Source of the DNA: an uncultured Terriglobus sp.
GTDB taxonomy: Bacteria; Acidobacteriota; Terriglobia; Terriglobales; Acidobacteriaceae
Direction: 5' to 3'
Length of the DNA: 7,662 nucleotides
NCBI GenBank assembly: GCA_937871605.1
Contig: CALMRM010000270.1
Span: 1 to 7,662, forward strand
Both the position numbers and the translations under genes were made by a program. The notes under the pieces were generated by a model. That model was not told the origin of the DNA. It saw only the letters and a program-made list of their open reading frames with translations, and ran no database searches. Below, piece by piece: positions 1 to 6,169 of the stretch. Every line of letters starts with the position of its first letter. Within the stretch, counting starts at the first letter, position 1.

Positions 1-1
1 C

Positions 2-1522
2 ATCTGTTTCTTCAAAGGCGGGGTGGTGGGCGGTGTGATGGCGGGCCGCGACACCGCATCGCTGGAAGACGGCGGGGGGGCGCGCGCAGCAGACGCCGAC
101 GTGGATGACCTTAGCGACATCATCCGTTCGCTCGACAAGGTAGGTCAGGGCGAGTTTTCCATGCACCTTCTGCTTGCCGCCAGAAGCCAAGAGCAGTTGC
201 ACGAGACCATTCCCGCCGTGCATCGCCTTTTCGTGGATGCGCGCGCCCAGGTGATCGAAGAGGGACTGGGCAATCTCTCCGCGTTCTACACGATGTTCCC
301 CGGCAACCAGAAGTTCAACGTCTTTCCGCTGTGGCTTGCGGAGGACCACCATGCGCGACTCTCTTCGATTTACGCGCCCAGCATCGGCCATCCACACTCG
401 GATGACCTCGATAACGAATACCTGAATGTCTTCGAAACGCGGACCCGCACACCCTTTTTCCAAGATGCTTTTGTGAATGGCGTAAAGGTTGGGATGGTGC
501 TCGGGCCGACCGGCTCTGGGAAATCCGTGCATTCCAATCAGCACATCGCCATGGAGCTGAAATACGGCGGTTTCGTCTACATCTTCGACATCGGCGGCAG
601 CTACGAAAGCGTTGTGGAGCTCTACGGCGGCAAGGTCGATCGTATCGGCAAAGACGGCCCGCGCGTCAACCCGTTCAGCCTGGAGCCGACCGAAGACAAT
701 CTGAAGTTCCTGTACAGCTTCGTCAAGCTCCTGCTCACCAACAGCGGTGCGGAGCTGAAGCCGGAAGACGAGGATGTGATTCTTCCAGCCGTTGAAGGCG
801 TGTACCACCTGGACACAGAAAACCGCCGTCTTGGCAATCTGAACCTGCCCAAGCACCTGGACCGTTACCTGTCGAAGTGGACCGGCAAGGGCGTCTACGC
901 CAGCATCTTCGACAACGTACGCGATGAGCTGGAGCTGGGTCGCGTGCAGTGCTTCGACTTCCAGGGCGTGAACACGGCGCAGTACGCCGACCTCATCGAG
1001 CCGCTGATGGTGTGGCTGCTACGCCGGATCAACGCTGTCCTCTACAACCCGGCCAATCTCGGTGTGCCCAAGCACATCGTGATCGAAGAGCTGTTTAGCA
1101 GCATGAAGAACCAGCAGCTTCTTGACGCGGCTCTTTCTTCGATCAAGACGGTTCGGAAGAACCTGGGCGGCGTGACCCTCATCGGCCAGTCCGCAACCGA
1201 CCTGGGCAAGAACGCAGAGAGCATCGTGAACTCCTGCACATCGTTCCTGTTTCTACCGGATGCGACGTTCAACCGCGACACCTACGGCGAGTTGTTCAAG
1301 CTGACCACGGAACAGTTGGACCTCTTCGAAAGCCTGCAGCAGCGCGAGGCGCTGTACATCCGGCGCGACGGCCTCACCAAGGTCATCACCTTGAACCTCG
1401 ACAAGCGCAGCTACGCGAAGTTCTCCACGAAACCGAAGGACCGGGTTCGCCGCGCCAGCCTCATCCAGAAGTTCGGTCTGCGGGAAGGTCTGGAGCGCTT
1501 CGCCCAGGGAGAGTACGCATGA
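2..1522 (+). CDS. virB4: VirB4/TrbE-family type IV secretion ATPase, C-terminal part (5' end cut by window edge)
   Basis: This is the hexameric cytoplasmic ATPase that energises pilus assembly and substrate transfer. The frame is open from base 2 with no start needed, so the gene begins upstream; about 506 residues are visible of a family usually near 800. Numbering from base 2, a CagE/TrbE/VirB-type domain occupies roughly residues 1-150. The Walker A motif GPTGSGKS is at 168-175 (bases 503-526), followed by the FDIGGSY segment typical of the family. A Walker B-like strand HIVIEELF spans bases 1073-1096, and the sensor-like TLIGQSATDLG follows. The first Walker B acid is Glu rather than the usual Asp, and the usual DEAW-type ending reads EELF. 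The stop overlaps a possible ATG (ATGA, 1519-1522) of the next gene. The family assignment is secure; I cannot tell whether it is fused to VirB3, because the N-terminus is missing. Confidence 0.95.
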   Translation: MCFFKGGVVGGVMAGRDTASLEDGGGARAADADVDDLSDIIRSLDKVGQGEFSMHLLLAARSQEQLHETIPAVHRLFVDARAQVIEEGLGNLSAFYTMFPGNQKFNVFPLWLAEDHHARLSSIYAPSIGHPHSDDLDNEYLNVFETRTRTPFFQDAFVNGVKVGMVLGPTGSGKSVHSNQHIAMELKYGGFVYIFDIGGSYESVVELYGGKVDRIGKDGPRVNPFSLEPTEDNLKFLYSFVKLLLTNSGAELKPEDEDVILPAVEGVYHLDTENRRLGNLNLPKHLDRYLSKWTGKGVYASIFDNVRDELELGRVQCFDFQGVNTAQYADLIEPLMVWLLRRINAVLYNPANLGVPKHIVIEELFSSMKNQQLLDAALSSIKTVRKNLGGVTLIGQSATDLGKNAESIVNSCTSFLFLPDATFNRDTYGELFKLTTEQLDLFESLQQREALYIRRDGLTKVITLNLDKRSYAKFSTKPKDRVRRASLIQKFGLREGLERFAQGEYA

Positions 1523-1594
1523 TGCGGCCATTCGCCCACTCTGCCGTGGAAAGCGCCAGGACCATGCAAAGCACGGCTTCGCACAGCCCCTTGC

Positions 1595-1612
1595 AAGACG
1601 CGTCTGCGTCTT
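1595..1612 (+). other. Hairpin in the virB4-virB9 gap
   Basis: AAGACGC (1595-1601) and GCGTCTT (1606-1612) are perfect reverse complements separated by GTCT, giving a 7-bp stem with a 4-base loop. The 5' half lies in the palindrome GACGCGTC (1597-1604). No T-run follows, so it does not look like an intrinsic terminator. It sits in the 167 bases between the virB4 stop and the preferred virB9 start, a stretch that holds no other recognisable gene or promoter. It may affect translation or mRNA stability, or be chance. Confidence 0.4.
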
Positions 1613-1678
1613 CCACCCTTCCCACCGCAGCGGCCACGAGGTTCACCGAAGTAGAGCTGGAAGCAAGACTCCACAGAC

Positions 1679-1683
1679 AAGGA
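1679..1683 (+). promoter_or_regulatory. Ribosome binding site supporting the virB9 start at 1690
   Basis: AAGGA lies 6 bases before ATG 1690 and 3 bases before ATG 1687. Together with the signal peptide beginning there, it favours 1690 over the longer start at 1519. That upstream start also has a fair GGAG (1508-1511) 7 bases ahead of it, so the case is not closed. Confidence 0.6.
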
Positions 1684-1689
1684 CACATG

Positions 1690-2529
1690 ATGAAAACGCC
1701 CACCACACTCTTTCTTGGAGTCAGTCTCGCAATGAGCGCGGCCCAGTGCTTTGCAGCAACGCCCGCTCCAGACACCAAGCACCCGCTCTTTCCAAGCGCA
1801 CCGCGTACCGTCGTCGTCGTCGATTCCGACACGCCGCCCGTCGTTCGCGCAGGCCTTTTGCAGTCCACCTTGATCCTGCTGCCGGCCGAGGAGAAGGTTG
1901 CAACGGTGTTCGGCGGTGACACGGCGAGTTGGGTATTCGACGGCGGCCACGTCGCCAGCCGCTTCATCTCCATCAAGCCGAAGATCGCCGGATCGAGCAC
2001 GGACGTGCATATCGTCTCGGACCACGGAAACGAATACACCCTGCAGCTCCGCGAAGTGTCGAACGACGGCGACCCGCACTTTGATTCCAAGGTGTTTGTG
2101 ACGCCGGGCGACCAGGCCGGAAAAGACAAGATCGCCGCGCTGCCGGTGTTTGTTCCTGCAGCAGACTTGGACCGCGCGAAGCGTGAAGCAGCGGAGGCGG
2201 CCGCGAGGGAAGCCACGGAGCGCAAAGCCGCGGAGACGAAAGCCGAGGCCTACCGGAGCGCATATCCCGGCCAGCTCCATTTCGATTACACGTGGGACCG
2301 GAAGAAGGCCGGACTGCTGGGATTGCAGGAGGTATGGCGCGACGACAAGTTCACCTATCTGCGCGGCAAGTTCCAGGAGACGCCCGTTCTCTACGAGCTG
2401 AAGGACGGCAGGGGCTCGCTCATCAACTGGGATTACAGTGACGGCCTTTACACCGTTCCGAAGACGGTTCTGCAGGGCTATCTCACCATCGGCAAACAGC
2501 GCGTGGATTTCCGCAAGGAAGGGAACTAA
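1690..2529 (+). CDS. virB9: VirB9/TrbG-family outer-membrane core protein
   Basis: This is the periplasmic/outer-membrane ring component that pairs with VirB10 and a lipoprotein to form the outer core complex. From the chosen start it has 279 residues, a normal length. Residues 1-22 form a signal peptide (MKTPTTLFLG, then a hydrophobic stretch ending CFA). An N-terminal beta domain (about 40-150) carries the ASWVFDGGHV strand and an ISIKPK strand. Residues 160-190 are a charged Ala/Glu/Lys/Arg-rich helical linker. The C-terminal VirB9/CagX domain (195-279) includes DDKFTYLRGKFQETPVLYEL and a final IGKQRVDFRKE strand. I chose ATG 1690 because it starts the signal peptide and lies 6 bases after AAGGA (1679-1683). 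ATG 1687 is also possible. The frame stays open back to ATG 1519, which overlaps the virB4 stop; that start would add 57 residues ahead of the signal peptide. Confidence 0.93.
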   Translation: MKTPTTLFLGVSLAMSAAQCFAATPAPDTKHPLFPSAPRTVVVVDSDTPPVVRAGLLQSTLILLPAEEKVATVFGGDTASWVFDGGHVASRFISIKPKIAGSSTDVHIVSDHGNEYTLQLREVSNDGDPHFDSKVFVTPGDQAGKDKIAALPVFVPAADLDRAKREAAEAAAREATERKAAETKAEAYRSAYPGQLHFDYTWDRKKAGLLGLQEVWRDDKFTYLRGKFQETPVLYELKDGRGSLINWDYSDGLYTVPKTVLQGYLTIGKQRVDFRKEGN

Positions 2530-2532
2530 CCC

Positions 2533-3843
2533 ATGTCTCAGAACCCTTCGATCTTAGAGCCGGAAGACGACGACCTGAAGCCCGGCGCAGTCCCAGAGCA
2601 GCCGGAAGCCCAAGCCACGAAGAAGTTCAACCTGAAGGTGGTTGGCGGGATCGCCGCCGTCATCCTCGTCATCGGCCTTGCGAACGTACGCAGCGCGACC
2701 AAGCAGATTCCGATTGCGAACAGCGCCGTGATGAAACCCGCGTCTCCGAACGCGACACAGGTAGGTGCGTTCGAGCGGCAGCAACAGCTTCTCCAGCAAA
2801 AGGACGCAGAAGATCGTGCGCGTCGTGAGCTGATGGCCGCGCAGAATGCGCAGCTTCAGCAGGAGCAAGAGGTTCCTGGCCCAGAGTCATCGATCGCAGC
2901 ACCGATGACCCAGGCCCAGCGCGACGCCATGTATGGCAAGGACAATCCCAATGCTCCTCAGAAGACCTCCGGGCAGTCCCAGGCACAGGCCGAGGCCAAG
3001 CAGCGCCAGCTTGAGCGGGAACGCCAGCATCAGGAAGCGCTCAACAGCGACACCGTAGCCATCGACTTTGCAAGATCGGCGCCAGCCTCCGGTAATGCCA
3101 CCACCGACACCAAGGTAGAAGCCGCATCCGCCGAGATGCCAACAGCCCAGCAGGGAACTGATGTCGCCCAGGAAGGCGGGAGTGCTCTACGCACTGCGTC
3201 TGTCTCCACGCCGCAGCGCAAAGACCGCATGGGCCAGTACGACTTCGACGGGTATCAGGGACGGCTCTACCGCGTGTTTGAGGGCACGGTGTTTGAGGGA
3301 GTGCTGACCAACCACATCGACGGTGGCTTCAACGGCCCCCTGATCGTGATGCTCACCACGGACTACTACTCCCACGACCACCAGCAGCTTTTGCTCCCGC
3401 AGGGAACGCGGCTCATCGGTCAGGTGCAGAGTGTTTCCGGTGCAGGGCAGCGCAAGCTTTTCGTCACGTTCAATCGCGCCATCTGCCCCGATGGTTTCTC
3501 GCTCGACCTCACCAAGTTCATCGGCCTCGACCCGCTCGGAACGACCGGACTTGCCACGAACGTGAACAACCACTACCTAAGTTCTTTCGCCGCCGCCGCA
3601 GCGGTTGGCGGCATCGGCGGACTTGCACAGGTTGGCAACAACGGAAGCATCCTTGACGCCAACACGCAAATCCGCAACGGGATCTCCGCGCAGACTGCGC
3701 AGGAGTCGGAGCAGATCTTGAACAAGTTCCTCAATCGTCTGCCCGTGATCACCGTAAAGGAGGGCTCCCGAGCACGCATTTACATCACGCAAGACATGCT
3801 CATTCCTAGCTACGCGGAACATCGCGTGGACCCGTCCCTCTAA
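2533..3843 (+). CDS. virB10: VirB10/TrbI-family inner-to-outer membrane scaffold protein
   Basis: VirB10 spans the inner membrane, crosses the periplasm and caps the outer-membrane pore, and is thought to relay ATPase-driven changes to the outer core. The 436 residues comprise an acidic cytoplasmic N-tail (1-30), a single membrane segment (about 36-51), and a long Gln/Glu/Ala-rich and partly coiled periplasmic linker (about 75-230). The conserved TrbI/VirB10 beta-barrel domain runs from about 235 (QYDFDGYQGRLYRVFEGT) to the end. Within it, LPQGTRLIGQV, the Asn-rich, Ala/Gly-rich antenna region near 345-375 and the closing VKEGSRARIYITQDMLIP are typical of the family. The start is 3 bases after the virB9 stop, with AAGGAAGG at 2515-2522 inside the end of virB9, so the two genes are likely co-translated. 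The gene is complete and I see no lesion. Confidence 0.96.
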   Translation: MSQNPSILEPEDDDLKPGAVPEQPEAQATKKFNLKVVGGIAAVILVIGLANVRSATKQIPIANSAVMKPASPNATQVGAFERQQQLLQQKDAEDRARRELMAAQNAQLQQEQEVPGPESSIAAPMTQAQRDAMYGKDNPNAPQKTSGQSQAQAEAKQRQLERERQHQEALNSDTVAIDFARSAPASGNATTDTKVEAASAEMPTAQQGTDVAQEGGSALRTASVSTPQRKDRMGQYDFDGYQGRLYRVFEGTVFEGVLTNHIDGGFNGPLIVMLTTDYYSHDHQQLLLPQGTRLIGQVQSVSGAGQRKLFVTFNRAICPDGFSLDLTKFIGLDPLGTTGLATNVNNHYLSSFAAAAAVGGIGGLAQVGNNGSILDANTQIRNGISAQTAQESEQILNKFLNRLPVITVKEGSRARIYITQDMLIPSYAEHRVDPSL

Positions 3844-3864
3844 CGCTTCCACAACGGAGGACGC

Positions 3865-4674
3865 ATGAAGGTCAATCTCACCCGAAAGAAGAAGTGGATC
3901 ATCGGAGGCGCGCTCGCACTTGCGACCGCTACTCCGAGCTTCGCTCTCTTCGGCCTTGGCGATATCGTCTTCGATCCGACGAGCTACGCGTCGCTGGTCA
4001 GCCAGCTTTCCACGCTCACGAAGATGTACACCACGGCATCCAGCCAGTACACCAGCTTCAAAAACAACGTCGTCAACTTCAGCTTCAAACAGCAGTGGCA
4101 GACGGCGTTGAACAGCATGAAGAACGTCCAGGTGCGCAACACCTACGGCGAAACAAACGGCATGACCGCAGCGCTTGACCAGAACTCCACAACTGCCGCA
4201 ACCACGGCATGGACGAACTCTGGTGTTGCGCTTTCCTCGAATACCAACACTTACCTTGCTGGTGAAACGGCCGGAAACAGTGACAAGCTCACCCAGCTTG
4301 CCATTGTGGAGACATCGGACACAGTATCACCAGACTGCCTAAACGCGATCGGCTCCTACCGCGCGGCACGGGCAGCTTCCGTATCAGCGAATGCAAGCCT
4401 GCAAGCAAACCAGCTTGACGGTTCCAGCGCCACCAACAGCGAGGTCCAGCAATTGAACCTCGTGAACGCATCCGCTGCCCAGCAGCTCAATGAGCAGCAG
4501 GCCCAGGGTGCGCTGCACGCTTGTATTGCACAGCAGCAAACGGTGCAGAACATGCAACAGCGCAACACCATGGCGCATGACCTCAACCTCTCCGCAAGCA
4601 TTGCAGCAGAACACGCGGCCAATCCGACTGCCTACGTGAACTCCACTGCAACGTACACGGATTACCTGCCTTAG
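3865..4674 (+). CDS. trbJ: VirB5/TrbJ-like periplasmic P-type conjugal transfer protein
   Basis: VirB5/TrbJ proteins are exported to the periplasm and act at the pilus tip or in mating-pair contact. The 269-residue product has a clear signal peptide: Lys/Arg-rich residues 1-10, a hydrophobic core, and probable cleavage after SFA at 27. The mature N-terminus, beginning LFGLGDIVFDPTSYASLVSQ, matches the VFDPxxY-type opening of TrbJ. The rest is predicted mostly helical and rich in Ala, Gln, Asn, Ser and Thr, with two cysteines (158 and 220) that could form a disulfide. GGAGG (3856-3860) lies 4 bases before the ATG. Only the N-terminal part is recognisable; the C-terminal two thirds look divergent. 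The TrbJ call rests on that motif, export and position upstream of the lipoprotein and VirB6, as in RP4 trbJ-K-L. Confidence 0.8.
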   Translation: MKVNLTRKKKWIIGGALALATATPSFALFGLGDIVFDPTSYASLVSQLSTLTKMYTTASSQYTSFKNNVVNFSFKQQWQTALNSMKNVQVRNTYGETNGMTAALDQNSTTAATTAWTNSGVALSSNTNTYLAGETAGNSDKLTQLAIVETSDTVSPDCLNAIGSYRAARAASVSANASLQANQLDGSSATNSEVQQLNLVNASAAQQLNEQQAQGALHACIAQQQTVQNMQQRNTMAHDLNLSASIAAEHAANPTAYVNSTATYTDYLP

Positions 4675-4680
4675 CCTTGG

Positions 4681-4709
4681 AGGGTGCGGTTCAGATACGA
4701 CCGCACCCT
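4681..4709 (+). other. Strong intergenic hairpin between trbJ and the lipoprotein gene
   Basis: AGGGTGCGGT (4681-4690) is perfectly complementary to ACCGCACCCT (4700-4709), with a 9-base loop TCAGATACG. It starts 6 bases after the trbJ stop and ends a few bases before the AAGGAAAGGG ribosome binding site of the next gene (about 4713-4722). There is no T-run on either side, so classical intrinsic termination is unlikely. An mRNA-stability or processing element, or a structure tuning lipoprotein translation, fits better. The structure is seen directly; the function is inferred. Confidence 0.65.
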
Positions 4710-4727
4710 ACTAAGGAAAGGGAAACC

Positions 4728-5012
4728 ATGAACAAGATTTCGATGATGTTGCTCACCGCTGTATGTGTCCTCGCCGCAGGCTGCAAGACAGGAAGCCCCA
4801 CACAACCGACAGCAAACCAGCAGCCGGCGCAGAGCAGTTCCGCTCCGGTACAAGCACCGACCAGCTCGCCACAAGTAGACAACTGCGACGCCATCTCTGA
4901 TCCAGTCCTAGCCGAAGATTGCCGGTTCGACAAGAAGGTAGCTGCCGCCAAGAAGAAGCACAACTCCACCAATGTCGTGAAGCACAGTCCCGGTTCTATT
5001 CAGCAACCCTAA
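4728..5012 (+). CDS. Small lipoprotein, candidate TrbK-like entry-exclusion or VirB7-like protein
   Basis: The 94-residue product has a lipoprotein signal peptide (MNKISMMLLTAVCVLAAGC) with the lipidated cysteine predicted at residue 19. The next 30 residues are a disordered Pro/Gln/Ser/Thr-rich stretch. A short domain follows with two cysteines, C53 and C65, in the segment NCDAISDPVLAEDC, and then a Lys-rich tail. I chose ATG 4728 because it starts the signal peptide and follows AAGGAAAGGG; the frame is open back to 4677, but that extension runs through the hairpin. Lying between trbJ and virB6 is exactly the place of trbK, the lipoprotein entry-exclusion gene, in RP4. A VirB7-like outer-core lipoprotein is the alternative, since no TrbH/VirB7 candidate is seen next to virB9/virB10. 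The lipoprotein call is firm; the specific role is inferred from position. Confidence 0.78.
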   Translation: MNKISMMLLTAVCVLAAGCKTGSPTQPTANQQPAQSSSAPVQAPTSSPQVDNCDAISDPVLAEDCRFDKKVAAAKKKHNSTNVVKHSPGSIQQP

Positions 5013-5033
5013 GACCCTCAGAGGCGAAACCCC

Positions 5034-5906
5034 ATGCCTGGCATAGATTGGCTCTATCAGTTCACCAACAACCTCACTGCCCTCACAACCGCGAATGGTG
5101 GAGCGCTAACGAACCTCGGTCTGACGCTCCTGAGTTTCATTGCGTTCATGCAGCTCGTGAAGATGGTTGTCACGTTCAGCACATCGAACATGAGCTTCAG
5201 CTTCAACCCTGCTCCGCTTGAGGGCGGTGAGATTGTCCGGTTTATGCTCCGGCTCGGCTTCTGCTGCATTCTCGAAACCTATTGGATCAATCCGTTGCCT
5301 GGTGCGAGCTGGGGGTTCAACAAGCTATTTTCTGCGGCTGCACAGGAGATCGTGAAAGCGCTGGATCAGAATACGCAGGCACAGCTCACGCAAGTCATTG
5401 GAGAAGCCTGGACGAAGACGCCTAAGCCATCTGTGATTGCGGTGTTCGAGACGTTTGAGTACATCTACGTCCAGATACTTACCGGACTCGCCGCAGCGAT
5501 CATCTTCGTCATCAACGTAAGTTCCTTCATCTTCTACGCTGTGACGGCGCTCTTCGGCCCCCTGTTTATTCCGCTCTACATGACTGAGAGCTTTCGCGGA
5601 AAGTTCTTCCAGTTCTTTGATGTCCTGATGAGCTGCGCGATGATCCGCGCGGGAGCGGCTGCTTTTATTTTCGTGTGGTCTGGATGCTGGACGACCTTCC
5701 TCCAGCAGACCTTTAACGGCGACTACTCAATCGGTATGTGGATGGCGAACATCTTGCCGGTGACGATGGTGTTCATCGCTTTCGTCATCAACATGCTCTT
5801 CATTCCGCAGATCACCCAAGCAATCTTTGGAGGCGGAGCGGGCTTAACTGCTTCCGCTCAAAACATCATCACCCGGATCGCGTTGCGTGGCGGTGGAGGC
5901 CGATAG
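5034..5906 (+). CDS. virB6: VirB6/TrbL-family polytopic inner-membrane channel protein
   Basis: VirB6/TrbL is the multi-span inner-membrane component of the translocation channel. The 290-residue product has about five or six hydrophobic segments: near 24-47, 67-85, 144-163, 165-183, 196-218 and 234-258. A large hydrophilic loop lies at about 87-140. The segment ALFGPLFIPLYMTESFRGKF is the best family signature, matching the conserved 'GPLFI' plus basic loop of TrbL/VirB6. The product is on the short side for TrbL, which often carries a long C-terminal tail; here it ends after a Gly-rich RGGGGR. GAGG (5021-5024) lies 9 bases before the ATG. The stop codon TAG shares its G with the GTG of the next small gene, and the glycine codons at the end supply that gene's ribosome binding site. 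Confidence 0.9.
   Translation: MPGIDWLYQFTNNLTALTTANGGALTNLGLTLLSFIAFMQLVKMVVTFSTSNMSFSFNPAPLEGGEIVRFMLRLGFCCILETYWINPLPGASWGFNKLFSAAAQEIVKALDQNTQAQLTQVIGEAWTKTPKPSVIAVFETFEYIYVQILTGLAAAIIFVINVSSFIFYAVTALFGPLFIPLYMTESFRGKFFQFFDVLMSCAMIRAGAAAFIFVWSGCWTTFLQQTFNGDYSIGMWMANILPVTMVFIAFVINMLFIPQITQAIFGGGAGLTASAQNIITRIALRGGGGR
5895..5899 (+). promoter_or_regulatory. Ribosome binding site for the GTG-started small gene at 5906
   Basis: GGAGG lies 6 bases before GTG 5906, inside the last glycine codons of virB6. It is a near-perfect Shine-Dalgarno at ideal spacing and is the main reason for accepting the GTG start. A caution is that glycine codons (GGT GGA GGC) can produce this sequence by chance. 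Confidence 0.65.
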
Positions 5907-6169
5907 TGTCACAGCCTGAGTGGGAACACAGGAACGAAAACGGGTATGGCTTCGGCGGGCCTTACGGCTTCAACAGCATGTCTGCCACCTTCATTCCTCG
6001 CTCAACTGCCCGCATCATTTGGCGCTGCACACTCTTCGTATTGCTGTGTGCTGGCCTCGCTGGGGCTGCTTTTCAAGCGTACGTCTGTACTCGCCTAGCC
6101 ACGCGGATCATGTCCGAGCCGCATACACACGCCAAAGCACCTACACACAGAAGGGAAACATGCAGATGA
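5906..6169 (+). CDS. Small single-span membrane protein of unknown function between virB6 and ssb
   Basis: This is an 87-residue reading frame with a GTG start that I do not recognise. The N-terminal 35 residues are hydrophilic, with a Gly/Tyr/Phe-rich patch (NENGYGFGGPYGFNS). Residues about 39-61 form one hydrophobic segment (CTLFVLLCAGLAGAAFQAYV) preceded by Arg, so the N-terminus is probably cytoplasmic. The short C-tail is His/Arg-rich. Cysteines lie at 41, 48, 61 and 86. Evidence that it is real: GGAGG 6 bases upstream, a one-base TAGTG overlap with the virB6 stop, and a stop that overlaps the preferred ssb start as ATGA (6166-6169). Together these make an unbroken translational chain. 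The frame is also open back into virB6 to ATG 5738, but that part is antiphase to virB6 and not credible. An internal ATG at 5978 is a weaker alternative start. Confidence 0.65.
   Translation: MSQPEWEHRNENGYGFGGPYGFNSMSATFIPRSTARIIWRCTLFVLLCAGLAGAAFQAYVCTRLATRIMSEPHTHAKAPTHRRETCR
6151..6156 (+). promoter_or_regulatory. Ribosome binding site that decides the ssb start
   Basis: AAGGGA lies 9 bases before ATG 6166 and only 3 before the in-frame ATG 6160. With the ATGA stop-start overlap at 6166-6169, this favours 6166. Confidence 0.55.

Noticed and set aside
1411..2280. Minus-strand open frame of 289 residues across the virB4-virB9 junction, and a second of 254 residues at 1461-2225
   Set aside because: It is antisense to convincingly coding virB4 and virB9, the product is Arg/Cys-rich with no domain character, and long antisense frames are expected in GC-rich genes.
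4681..4709. Intrinsic terminator
   Set aside because: The stem is strong but no T-run follows on either strand, and the downstream genes appear to belong to the same operon.
4677..4727. Longer start for the lipoprotein at ATG 4677
   Set aside because: It would put 17 residues before a classic lipoprotein signal peptide and translate through the hairpin; ATG 4728 has the better ribosome binding site.
5738..5905. Upstream extension of the small membrane protein into virB6
   Set aside because: It lies out of frame inside conserved virB6 sequence; only the part from GTG 5906 has start signals and lies outside virB6.
5920..6165. N-terminal extension of ssb from GTG 5920
   Set aside because: The extra 82 residues are Arg/His/Trp-rich with no OB-fold counterpart, while ATG 6166 has a ribosome binding site and an ATGA overlap and starts where SSBs normally start.
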